A stretch of 64,000 nucleotides of DNA from NCBI GenBank assembly GCA_963693365.1, contig CAVNZM010000003.1, forward strand, positions 6,572,001-6,636,000, read 5' to 3'. The stretch comes from Amoebidium appalachense. Its lineage: Eukaryota > Ichthyosporea. This document shows positions 15,123 through 30,463 of the stretch, piece by piece (position 1 is the stretch's first letter; each line of letters begins with the position of its first letter). The translations under genes were made by a program, and so were the position numbers. The notes under the pieces are model-generated. The model saw only the letters and a program-made list of their open reading frames with translations, did no database searches and was not told the DNA's origin.

Positions 15123-15999
15123 ACACGCACACACGTACACGCACACATGTACCCGAACACACACTGACCTTTTCAGTAACGAAGTAAAAGTTTCAAAAGA
15201 TATGTTCTGCTGCGCTTGAACCTGCTTTATAATTGTGCATAGGCAAGTCACAGTCATGTATACCTTGCATAGACCCACTTTACCCCCCCCCCCCCCCCCC
15301 TCCTCCCCTCCCTTCCCCGGACACAAGGCATAAACACTCAGTTCCACGTAATTTAAATCGCTTCTCCTCTCAGTAAGCATGCACACATACAGTCACGCAT
15401 GCACGAGACGTACACAAGCCCATATAACACACAAACACTCACATCTGCGCACACTGCTCCGGACGGCGCATGTCACATCAGTATGCATCCCTTTGGAAGA
15501 CCAGCACACCTCAGTAAATCTCTCTCTGATTTATGGCCTACCCACGCACAGGATGATCATGGGAAACTTGCCTTTGAAACTCATCCGTTCGTTTTATGGA
15601 GAAAGAAATACTACCTGTTAGATAGCGTGACGCTATTGTGCACTCAGGAGCCACAAGGCTCTACATACTCCCCCCCCCCCCCCTCCCCCCCCCCCCCCCC
15701 CCCCCACCTCTCCCCCCCACTTATCTAATGCTTTCCGCATCCTCCGTAGTCCCGATAATTTCATTTTTTTTTTCTGGAAGATTTGTTACATTGATATCTT
15801 AGTGAAATATTGTTTCATAATGCTGCATGACTATATAACACGTCACATGAAACTTTGGTTTGATTCGAAATTTGGTAAAGATTGTCATGGACAAAGAAAT
15901 ACATACGGTATCCGACGATACTTCCTACATACTCTACGGAAACACAGCGCTCGAATTTAGGCATTGCAATCGTCATCACAGCATATTCAACTGGCGCAC
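14919..15999. other. Intergenic stretch
   Basis: Two long CA tracts (15009-15060, 15075-15120), C runs (15283-15303, 15670-15705) and unique sequence. No exon supported by both borders was found. Confidence 0.4.
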
Positions 16000-16865
16000 C
16001 TAGGCACATGAGGGAGGCCCATACTCCGCCTGCATTGCCCTGACCATCTCCTCCACCTGCCTCTTGATGTCATCCAACTTTCCCCTGCGTGATGCCATCG
16101 ACGGGTCTCTCTGCAGCCTCACGATACACTGCATCATCTCTTGTCGTTCTTCAAGCCACTCGGAGATCTCGTTGCTCCGCTCTATTCCTGGCTGCATAGC
16201 CCTGATCCTACGTGCCTCCTCTTGTATAACCACCAGTTCATCCTGCAACTCTTTGATCTCCTGCCACTCCACATCACCATCATCATCATCATGCAGGGAC
16301 TCTTCAAACTCATCTCTGGTCCGTGAATTCATAACGTTAGCAACCACCCTGTCTCTCCCACCCTTTCCCCCCCCCCCCCCCCCCCCCAGCCCCCCCAGCC
16401 CCCCCAGCCCCCCCTTTCCCTCCCCCTCCTCCTGTGCCCTGCAAAACACTACTCTGGCCTGATGCAAGTTGCCTGCATTGGCATAGCTCTTCCCCCTCCC
16501 CCCCCCCCTTCCGCCTCCCCCCCTCCTCCCCCCCTCCCCCCTCCCCCTTTGTACCCGGCATGAACACCCACTACAGTAACAGACGCAAGTTGCTTGCGCT
16601 GGCGTGCCTCCCTCCCTCCCCTTCCCCCCCCCCCCGGGGTCTCCCAATGTCCTATCCGAGCTTGACCCTGGGATCATTATACACAGATTGTCCCCGTTTT
16701 CTCTCGCCTTTTGTTTTTGCATTCACTGCACTGTAGTACCAGGGTGGGGTAGGCTTGCTGTCTTACCATAAAGATTTCACTTGATGCCTGGCTGCTCGAC
16801 TGCCCCAGTGCACGCAGGTGCACGTGGTCTCGGCTGACAGGTACATCCGCACCACTGTTCTCTTC
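16000..16865 (-). CDS. Coiled-coil protein, 3' exons (incomplete)
   Basis: The last exon (16348-16000) encodes 115 residues ending GPPSCA and TAG. Its sequence is strongly acidic then heptad-like (EWQEIKELQDELVVIQEEAR, EISEWLEERQEMMQCIVRLQ, LDDIKRQVEEMVRAMQAEYG), typical of a coiled coil. An upstream exon (16865-16767) reads EENSGADVPVSRDHVHLRAL and ends EIFM at a gtaaga donor; both its ends are phase 0. The last exon begins in phase 2, so a small exon of suitable length is probably missing between 16349 and 16766, where C/G runs prevent a call. The 5' end is not found; the broken exon at 17518-17663 on the same strand may have belonged to it. Family not recognised. Confidence 0.6.
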
Positions 16866-17517
16866 CTGCATGTAATAGTGCATGGGTCAGCCCCCACACC
16901 AACAAAGGGGTGTATAACGGACCAGAATTAACCAGGGAACATGACTCTTGTTGCATTTTTCGTCCGATGGGTACGTGTGGTTGTGTTGCATTGTGTACCA
17001 GTCAGTGTGTGTTGGGTGTGTAGGTGCGCGTAATCGTGTGTGTGTGTGTTGGGCCCTGGGGTGCATGCACGTGATTACCAGAAGGTGGAGGGTGGTTGGG
17101 GGGAAGGGGCAAGGGGGGAGGGGGGGTGGAGGAGTGGGGGGGATGCATACGAAGATCTCTTTGAACGTGCAAAGTGTACTTCTAAATGTGTCGCAGATTA
17201 TCTACATTTTTTATTTTTTATTTTATCCCGTTTCACTCCCGGCGAGGCACTGCCTCAGGGGAGCTTACCGTCTTCCGCCTAGACACAAATCGTACTGTCT
17301 AGCACACTCATAAGTCAGGATTCTGATTGACCCCAACTGGCACTATTTTTAGTTACGCCTTATCCCACGGTTCTAGCCGCAGCAACGCTAGTGGGGATCA
17401 GATTATCTACATGGTCGTGACGGGGCGGGGGGGGGGGGGGGGGAGGGGGGAGGGGGAGGGGGGGGGAAGGGGGAGAGAGAAGGGGGTCGGGGGTGGGGGG
17501 GAGAGGGGTACACAAAC

Positions 17518-17663
17518 CTCCCTGCCTGCCCTGTTGCTGCCTGCAGCCGCCGCGGAGTTGCGTACAAGTACCCGCACAAAAGCACTGAACAGTCTCGTTT
17601 GGGTCAGCAGCTGCAGTGCCACACATGTTGACACATGTCACCTCCATCGGACCGGTCAAACCC
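17518..17663 (-). pseudogene. Frame-disrupted relative of exon 3 of the 10.8-kb gene
   Basis: Flanked by a cacacag acceptor and a gtttgt donor. The start reads GFDRSDGGDMCQH against GPDGSDDGDVCQQ in the plus-strand gene. After single-base losses another frame reads SAFVRVLVRNSAAAAGS against SVFAQVLVDNFTAIREA. Substitutions in the second half fall largely at third codon positions in that frame, as expected of former coding sequence. Neither frame is open throughout, so it is a decayed exon, or a live exon affected by sequence errors. Confidence 0.5.
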
Positions 17664-17673
17664 CTGTGTGGCA

Positions 17674-17706
<33 letters not shown>

Positions 17707-18291
17707 GGGGGGGGGAGGGGGGGGGGGGAGGGGGAGGGGGGGGAAGGGGGGGGGGAGGGGGGAGGGGGGAGGGGGGAGGGTGTTGTGAGTGTACAGCTAG
17801 AAATGGGTGTCGACAGCACACGTTCATTTTACAGCAGCACCATGTTATCGCGCACACATGTACGCACATAGGCACTTGTCAGGCACGCTTGGCGCACACA
17901 CTGTGGCACATACGAACATATATACACGCGTTCGCGCAGACTATGTTACTAGAGAGACACACACGCTTGCACACACCGATAATGCGGAGAAAACACACAC
18001 CAAAAAAACTTAAGGGACCTCTGGCGCACGCACGTACGTGCACACACAGACAAGGACACACGGACCGGCACTTGACCTGTGCAAGTAGTTTGCACAGAAA
18101 AAGACGTGCCACCCTGGTCTTTTAAGTGTGCAGCCCCCCCCCCCCTCCCCCCCTCCCCACCCCCCCCCCCCCAAAAAAAAAAAAAAAAAAAATTAAAAAA
18201 ATTAATAATAATAAATAATAAACCGAACCCCCAAACCCCCCTCCCCTCCCCTCCTCTCCCTCCCCGGGCCCCCCTTCCCCCAGTCCGTCTC

Positions 18292-18899
<608 letters not shown>

Positions 18900-18903
18900 T
18901 ACC

Positions 18904-18966
<63 letters not shown>
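18904..18966. repeat. Poly-C run of about 60 bases
   Basis: Uninterrupted C homopolymer directly after the CT tract. Confidence 0.97.
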
Positions 18967-18969
<3 letters not shown>

Positions 18970-19646
18970 CCAAAAAAACCACCACCGGGCACCAGCACCA
19001 CTGGTGTGAAAAATGCCACCGTGCAATTACCTCTATTGCCACTGTTTTTCGCTCACAGGAAACCCCGGTCTTGTTTTTCTATTCTTGCTAAGTCATTCGG
19101 CAAAGTGCTTTTCGACATACATGGCCTCACCACTTTTAAGGCAAAATAACATATGTACTAAGCCTTGTTTGTTACCCCCATTCGCAACAGAACGTCTAGT
19201 TAGAGCCTGAAAATTGAGAGAAGCTGCTAATACGGCAGTATGTTATCTCTATAGTTTTTGCTTCTTTTCGTCACGGGAGGCAGACAAACATACACATCCA
19301 ATCCTAGACTAGTACGACGTGCATGTGACGTGCAGGTTGTTACGGATTACAAACACCACTGCCCTTCAAGCACAAAACCGTTGCATACAAGCAGTCCCCA
19401 TATAGCATCGGGGGTTTACGCTGTTTACTCGAGGCAAAGAGAGACCAGTCTCAGGTATGGGGGGGGTTTTGCTCGGAATATCCCCTCAGCGGTATATCAC
19501 GATCAAGTACATAGATGTCGGGTGATGATTATATATCAGGGTTTACTTTCTCTACGAGGCACCATAAAGACCCAGAAAACCAATTAGTTGGGTTCCCCGT
19601 TATTTTTTTTTTCTTTTTTTTTCGGGCTCCCCTGGGACACTCAGCT

Positions 19647-19776
<130 letters not shown>

Positions 19777-20260
19777 TAGAATTTTGTAATGATGTGTTTC
19801 TCAAGCCAATAATAAACAGGTGATAGTTACATGTGTTTAGTATAAAATCAAGGATGTTGTAATTTTCAGGTAGGCTATCTTTCTGGGCGTCTGTTGTGAA
19901 TGTGTCGTGTGTGTGTTGCGGTATTATGTGGTCTATCAAACTACATTTGGCGATACATGATCGTTTAAACTGGTGTGTGCGTGTGTTGTTTGGGCATGTA
20001 AACGATGCCACCTTATACTTATCAGATCTCCACTGTATAGCACGTGTACAGTAAAAGCGTGGTAAGTGATCAATAATACCATCAGCTAGAGAAAGGCCAG
20101 TTCTAAACTGACGGGTGAAAGTGATGCGAGCAGGTATTTATACCAGTGAAACGAAAACCCATAAAAGGCAACTGCGCACAACAGGTAAAGAACCAATCAA
20201 ATGTTTTTCCCAGCCCACAGCCAATCATATTGGAGTTGCAACTTGCACTTGCGGACTACG

Positions 20261-20310
20261 ATGGCGACTCGAGTTACCGTCGGACTCCGGTCAGAGTCGA
20301 CCAGGGAAAG
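20261..20310 (+). CDS. Possible first exon of an unidentified gene
   Basis: ATG in good context (actacgatgg) opens MATRVTVGLRSESTRE and ends at a gtctca donor in phase 2. Two CCAAT-type motifs (ccaatcaaat, ccaatcat) lie 40-75 bases upstream. Downstream is a long CA tract and no matching exon could be assigned. Could be a chance frame. Confidence 0.25.
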
Positions 20311-20339
20311 GTCTCACGCTGACCACAACGAACGAGCAC

Positions 20340-20418
20340 ACACACACACTCACACACATACGCACGAAACACTCAGACACACACGTGCACACAAATACGC
20401 ACGAACACACACACACAT

Positions 20419-20504
<86 letters not shown>

Positions 20505-20612
20505 ACATACACACACACACACACACACTCACATAAAAGCACCGTGCACACACGCGCATAAAAGCACGAACACACACACACACACACACACACAGACACA
20601 CAGACACACACA

Positions 20613-20653
<41 letters not shown>

Positions 20654-20656
20654 CGT

Positions 20657-20697
<41 letters not shown>

Positions 20698-20740
20698 TTG
20701 TACATATACACACACACACACCGCGCACACACACGGACGC
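20340..20740. repeat. (CA)n with variant units
   Basis: About 400 bases of CA-rich sequence with two related gcataaaagcac inserts. Confidence 0.95.
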
Positions 20741-21377
20741 ACACGTGCACATCATTCCTTATGCGTTTCCTTGAGAGATTTCCTGTGTCGCGTACGCACC
20801 GTGACGCTACAACCTCTTAATAACCATAATCACCGGCCCCTCTTCCTCCCTCCTTCCCCTCCTCCCCCCTCCCTCCCTTCCCCCCCTCCCCCCTCCCCCC
20901 CCCCCCCCCCCCCTCCCCCCCAAACATCCACCTTTCGTTTAATGAACCCCTTGGCTGGATCTATGTTCTCTTTCTCTCTCTCCTCTCTCTCTCTCTCACT
21001 CCCTCCTTGCCCACCCTGTCCCCACCTTTCCCCTCTCCACCTCACATGTGTACAATCACTCGCCCGGGGCTACCCCTCTCCTGCTTCCTCCCCAGTCCCT
21101 CCCCTACCCCTGCCCCCCCCCCCCCCCCCCCCCCCCTCTCCCCCCTCCCCCCGCCCTTCTCCCGGGGTCATACTGTGTATTTCCTATGCTCCCGGCACCA
21201 CATGTCTTCCTTTTCCGTCTTCCAGCTCACAATGTCGATCCATGTCGTTCCTCCCCCCCCCCCCCCCCCTCCCCCCACTCCCCCCTCCCCCCCCCCCTCC
21301 CCCTCCCCCCCCCTCCCCCCCCCCCCCCTTCTCCCCCCCAACCACTCCTCAACACAGACGTGCACATGTACACGCAG

Positions 21378-21486
21378 TTCTTTTTACTTATGTAATGAAT
21401 GGCATCCTGGGAGTATATCTCCCGCTTGCTTACTTCTCAAATGGCTTCAGAACCATCATCGCTCTTCAAGTTTTCCCGGAAGCAAG
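21378..21486 (+). CDS. Possible orphan exon with hydrophobic segment
   Basis: Follows an acceptor cacgcag and ends at gtacag. The frame reads LFTYVMNGILGVYLPLAYF followed by SNGFRTIIALQVFPEA, resembling a membrane helix and loop. Phase 1 in, phase 2 out. The neighbouring C-rich sequence hides any partner exon, and no family was recognised. Confidence 0.3.
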
Positions 21487-22613
21487 GTACAGATGTGCCT
21501 TGATACAACAAAAAAAAAAAAAAAAAAAAAAAAAAACGCAGGAAAAAAAAAAGAAAGAAAAAAAGAAAGAAGGTTATCTAAGCGTTAGGAAGATTAATCT
21601 AATCGGTCTAAAGGAAATCCCCTTTGCCTCCATTTCTTTTCGTTATCTTGGGGTGGCCTGGGACAGTGTGTTGGAGGGAGGGGGGAAATTAAAGCCGGAA
21701 GTCTAGGCGGTCTGGAGGTGGAAGGGTGAGGGGGGAATGGCGAAGCTGGTGAGGAAGGGGGGGGGGGGGGGGGGGGGGGGGCTGATCATATGCAAGTGGA
21801 TGTGATGTTCCCTTGTGTACTTTTCCAAAGGAATCAAATTATTTTTTGTCCGACAAACGGCTTAATGCAGTCATACACGAATATTTACACCAAAAATCAT
21901 ATCATACTTACATGCTGTTAAAGTAAATAGAAAATTAGTTTTTTCGGGGAAAACAATCGGTTTACTCAAAAACCGAATCGAGTACTACGGGGTTTTCTGA
22001 GTGCCTGTCAGAAGACCACACCTCGCCTAAATCAATCGGTCAACTTGTGACAACATTGCACTTTGCAAAAAAAGAAGAGTTTATATGTCCTCGTTTCAAC
22101 ACATACGTACAAATATTGATTGTTGTTCATTTCGGCTAATAGACAACCCCCCCCCCCCCCCCCCCACAAACTCCGCCATACATACAGTAAACACATACTC
22201 CCCCCCCCCCCCCCCCCCCCCCCCCCCACACACACACAAACACCAAAAAGGTGCAAGTGTGTGTAGGCCGGGAAAGGGAGAGGGAGGGAGGGCCGGGGTG
22301 GGGGGTGGGGGGGGGAAGGGGGGGGGAGAACACGAGGACTGGAGTAGAAAGTGGGAACAAACCCCAACTAAAGAATAAAACGAAAAAAAAAACCACAAAA
22401 CAAAAATTACATGCAGGTAGTCCTATGCCTGCCATCACAATCTATGAATTCACGACTAAAATTACCAGTTTTTAAACTCATCGCATAACACTTAGCAGTC
22501 CTGCAACCCATAGTGCACGTCCACACACAGCCTATCTATTGCTCACGTACATACAGACAGCACCAACACCCACACCATACATTTTCTAGACTCTTCCCAA
22601 GTCTGCCCGTGTC

Positions 22614-25585
<2,972 letters not shown>

Positions 25586-26688
25586 TTTATCCGTGCGAAG
25601 TTCTCTAAAGTTGTGTGTTATGGCGAGACAATTAAGTTAACGTTTTTTGGTGCTGAAATGACCACAACTTGACAGGGTCGTGTGCCCCGACTACTGAGAG
25701 AGTTGTCTTTCCAGTCCTATGTGTGTCTCACATTATATCACGTGCTCTGTTACCGCGCACTCGAGACCATAAAAAAATACCTTTTTTTGGTGGGCTGGTT
25801 CGTGTGGGGTGCGAGAAGAAAAGAGAGAGAGTTCATGTTTTCTGTTGAGATCTGAGATTACAATTTGCGTCATGGTAACGGTTGATAGCCGACGTGGAAT
25901 ATGATTGGTCGTCCAAAATAATTAGATCTATTTGGCTTATTTGCGAATCACAATAGCGAATGGCATTGCTTTTGCATTCTTATAAGCAATAATGACCAAT
26001 TAAAATCAGCTATAACGGGGCTCGCAATTGTGCTCTCGCTATGCCTGCCAGCACAGCCTCGGCTGCCAGCCCACTGTGCTGTACTGTGGCACACATGCGA
26101 CGCCTGTGACGTGACTGTCAAAAAATGGGCTTGAGCATAAATTATGTCCATGCATGTGTGTTTTAAGCTATGTTTGTGCATAGTCTTCATTGTTGTAAGC
26201 TACTGTGCGAGGTCTTTTCAACTGCAGGCTGCAGCACAGGCTGCAGCACAAAGCCATGGAATAATAGGGTTGCAACACTGGCATACCTTTGTAGATCTAT
26301 CCTTCCTTTCTTGAAAGTTTCTGCTCCTGCGGCTCCCGCCACAAGGCCACATCTAACACGTACTGACGTGTTGCCGCACGTGCGACGTTATACATCTACT
26401 TCAGGCGTCCCTTTTAAGCAAAAAAAAAAAAAAAAAAAAAGAAAGAAAGAAAGGAGACACCGCCTCAGTAGGTGGTAGAGGCCACATCAGTGTGCCGGCT
26501 TTGTCCACCACGTGCAACCCACTCTTCCCCCATATCCCTCCTCCTTCCTTCTCAGTACACACACACACACACACACGCACAACACACAACCATACCATGT
26601 GCAGTGCACACGCACAGGGGCACGAAGCACCCAGCACGCACCGTCACGCACAAGCCTACTAATGTAATCACACGCGCGAATATACATC

Positions 26689-26696
<8 letters not shown>

Positions 26697-26775
<79 letters not shown>

Positions 26776-26843
26776 ACACGCACACACGCACACAACACAA
26801 CGTACACACGGCGCGCGCGCGCGCACGCACGCACACGCACACA

Positions 26844-26922
<79 letters not shown>

Positions 26923-26967
26923 GCACACAACACAAAGCACACACGCACACACGCACACGCACGCACA
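26697..26967. repeat. (CA)n and (ACGC)n tracts
   Basis: CA tract to about 26795, an alternating GC stretch (26811-26826), then about 20 ACGC tetranucleotides (26840-26930). All alternating purine-pyrimidine. Confidence 0.95.
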
Positions 26968-27009
26968 CAAACAATCCGAGAGAGAGAGACTTTATAAAAG
27001 GGAGAGCGT

Positions 27010-27450
<441 letters not shown>

Positions 27451-27719
27451 AAAGAGAGAGAGTGTGTGTGTGCGTGTGTGTGTGTGAGTTGTGGTGTTGA
27501 TGAATCAGATAGGTGTTTGGTAGTCCCCGGGCAACCTCACCCTATCGGGGGGAAGGGGGGGGGGAGGGGGGGGGGGGGGGGGGGCGGGGCGGGGCGGGGG
27601 CGAAGGCGGGGGGAGGGGGGGGGGGGGGGGAGGGGGGGGGGGGGGGGGGGAGGGGATAATTGATGCGAAAACAGGCTCCTAGGCAGGAGCTGTGTTTCGT
27701 GCGTGTTGCATATGGCTTG

Positions 27720-27945
27720 GACCTTAAAGCACTACTTTGAAATATCATTGATCATGATTAACCTTAAAGCACTACTGAAATATCAATGATTAACCTTAAA
27801 GCGCTACTTTGAAATATCATTGATCAACCTTAAAGCACTACTTTGAAATATCATTGATTAACCTTAAAGCACTACTTTGAATTATCATTGATTAACCTTA
27901 AACACTACTTTGAAATATCATTGATTAACCTTAAAACCGTAGACT
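27720..27945. repeat. A/T-rich minisatellite, about 33-base unit, seven copies
   Basis: Consensus unit accttaaagcactactttg followed by aaatatcattgatta. Copies differ by small substitutions and deletions; the first carries an extra catgatta. Confidence 0.95.
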
Positions 27946-28022
27946 GAAGAACGTGCAAGTGCTAGCATTGCGCAGATCATTCTGGTGGTGGATATTGGTT
28001 ACTCATAACACACCGTGTCCTG

Positions 28023-28170
28023 TGCTATCACGTGTACACGAGCACAAACACACACACGTGCTATCACGTGTACACGAGCACAAACACACACACGTGTGCT
28101 ATCACGTGTACACGAGCACAAACACACACACATGTGCTATCACGTGTACACGAGCACAAACACACACACA
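28023..28170. repeat. Minisatellite, about 38-base unit, four copies
   Basis: Each unit contains gctatcacgtgtacacgagc followed by acaaacacacacac. The ctatcacgtgtacacg core is conserved in all copies while the CA part varies. Confidence 0.95.
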
Positions 28171-28912
28171 GGGCCGTGAACCCAAACCACATACAGATTT
28201 TATGTATTTAACCACACTAATCACACAAAAAAGCACACACACATACGCATATCCACCAAGACGCCTGTGTACATGGGCCCACGTACCGTTTATAAACACA
28301 CACATCCCCGTCGACCACTCGACACACATATATACAAACACGATACACACACATACAATTTTCAGACAAACACCAACCCACACACGCACCGTCGCAACCA
28401 CACATGCACAGACGACAATACACACCAACACACATACGTTCACACAAACACAAATTTGATTTGAACCTCATCTCATGCACTTCCTAAGATCATATTTAGC
28501 TCCGCTGCTTTTTGGTGGGTACTGAGACACCTACCTATATAACTCCTTTCTTAACTAAACAGGCATGTCAGAATGATTAACCATAAATAATGTGCTTAAG
28601 ACTAGGGGGGCTTGTACTAAATATCAATAATTTTAAAACTTTGAAGGGGGGGGGGGGGGGGGGGGGTTCAGTTACGAAATTTCCCTGAATAAATCCAGTC
28701 AAAAGAAAAAATCTCCCGTGTCAGGTGAGGGGGGGTCTAAAGTATTGTGGTGGGGCTGTGGGGTTTAGGGTGGTGGGGTGTGTATGCGTTATCCCAGATC
28801 GTATGTCTTGTGGGACGCACGTGGTAAAGGCTGCTATTTGTATATATAGGTGGTGTGGGTTGTTTCGGGTGTTTCTGCATTTGGGGGAAGCCGGAAAGGT
28901 CTGTATGTGTGT

Positions 28913-28958
<46 letters not shown>

Positions 28959-29309
28959 GGAAGGGGGGGAAGGCGGGGGGGAGGCGGCCGGGGGGGGGGG
29001 AGGGGGGAGGGGGGGGGGGGGGGGGTGTTGGTTAGGAGGGGAAGGGTCAGTGTGCTAGATAGTGACTCGCTTAAATTATTCCTATGGGTGGCGGCTCTAG
29101 GTCTTTGGTTTTTTGTTCGTGTTTTGTGTTGGGGTCTGGTTGTAAACACACAAACACAAGCACCCACACACGTGTACCGTCGGTTAAATTAGTGGCACAC
29201 ACGTACACAACCCCTCACCCGAACACACCCACACCGTGCTGTCACCAGACAACGGGGCGGAAAAAGTGCAGAAACAAATCCTAGTGGGATGAAAAGTGTG
29301 CACACGGGT

Positions 29310-29537
29310 GGGGAGGGGGGGAGGGGGGGGGGGGGGGGGGGGGGGGGGTATATGAAAAGGAGAGGTCTCGGAAGATAAGAAATGTTGAAAGGAAAGAAAT
29401 GAGGAGGAGACTGAAAGGATGTTAGCTGTGTGGAGTGGTGGTCATGGGTGTGGTTGTAAATTTGGCAAAGGTGGGGGGCTCGGGGGGGGGGGGGGGGGGG
29501 GGGGCTAACGGGAAGGGCCGGAGGGGGAAGGGGGGAA

Positions 29538-29573
<36 letters not shown>

Positions 29574-29849
29574 CTCGAGGGGAGGAGGGAGGTGTCTGTG
29601 CGAATGTGTGTGTGCGTGTGTGTGTGTGTTACTGTGTGGAGAGAAGTCGTGGGCGTGGTCGTGCGTGGTCGTGCATGGTTGGTTGTGTGTGTCTCCGTGT
29701 GTGTGGGGGAGAGGGGAGAGAGAGGGGGGAGGGTGGGGGAGAGGGGGGTGGGGGTGGAGAGGGGGATGGGGGGGAGGAAGACCGGTGGGGATGGAGGGTG
29801 GGGAGGAGGTAGGGGTAAGGGGGGAGGGGGGGGACGAGAGGGGATACGG

Positions 29850-29881
<32 letters not shown>

Positions 29882-30102
29882 AGGGGGGGAGGGGATAGAG
29901 GGGGCAGTGTGTGTGTGTTCCCGTGTGTGTGTGCGTGTAGCATGCATATGCATTGACTTGTGTATTTTTGTGTGTGCGACAGGCAGCAAGCTAATAAAGG
30001 AGGGGAGAGGGAGGGGTAGTGGGGAGAAGGCAGAGGTGGGGGGGGGGGGGGAGGGGGGGGAAGAGGGGGGGGGGGAGGGGGGGGGGGGGGGGGGGGGGGG
30101 GG
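29310..30102. repeat. G-rich tracts
   Basis: Repeated G runs of 15-35 bases (29325-29348, 29480-29503, 29539-29573, 29853-29881, 30075-30102). All long frames here are Gly/Arg- or Pro-only. Confidence 0.9.
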
Positions 30103-30463
30103 AACGGAAAATGAGCACAACCGTGAGGTTTTGTGGAGGCACGTAAATACGCAAAAGGAAAATGAAAAAAGACCTTCGATATGTATTTAGGTAATTGGTT
30201 GCGTTCCCATTGCATACTTGTCAATTTTTAAATAAAAAAAAAGAAAAGTAAAAAGGAAAAAACTGGCAGAAAATCTATTCGAAAATCTATTCAAACTTAC
30301 TGAGTTTTCGTATCAGTAAAGATCAAAGCGAAGAAAACGAAGAAAATATTCGAAACATTCTGCAGAGGGGCAGTTACCCAGCGCACAGCACATGGGCTTT
30401 ACATGACTACTGACCAATCAAACACGTCCATTCATCTCCACACCCACCCAACCATCCAATCAT

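Noticed and set aside
15390-15728. Plus-strand frame containing KLAFETHPFVLWRKKYYLL
   Set aside because: Reads somewhat like protein but ends in a C run and has no acceptor/donor pair or partner exon.
20115-20755. CA array considered as a CRISPR-like or regular direct-repeat array
   Set aside because: Units are dinucleotides without unique spacers, and the genome is eukaryotic.
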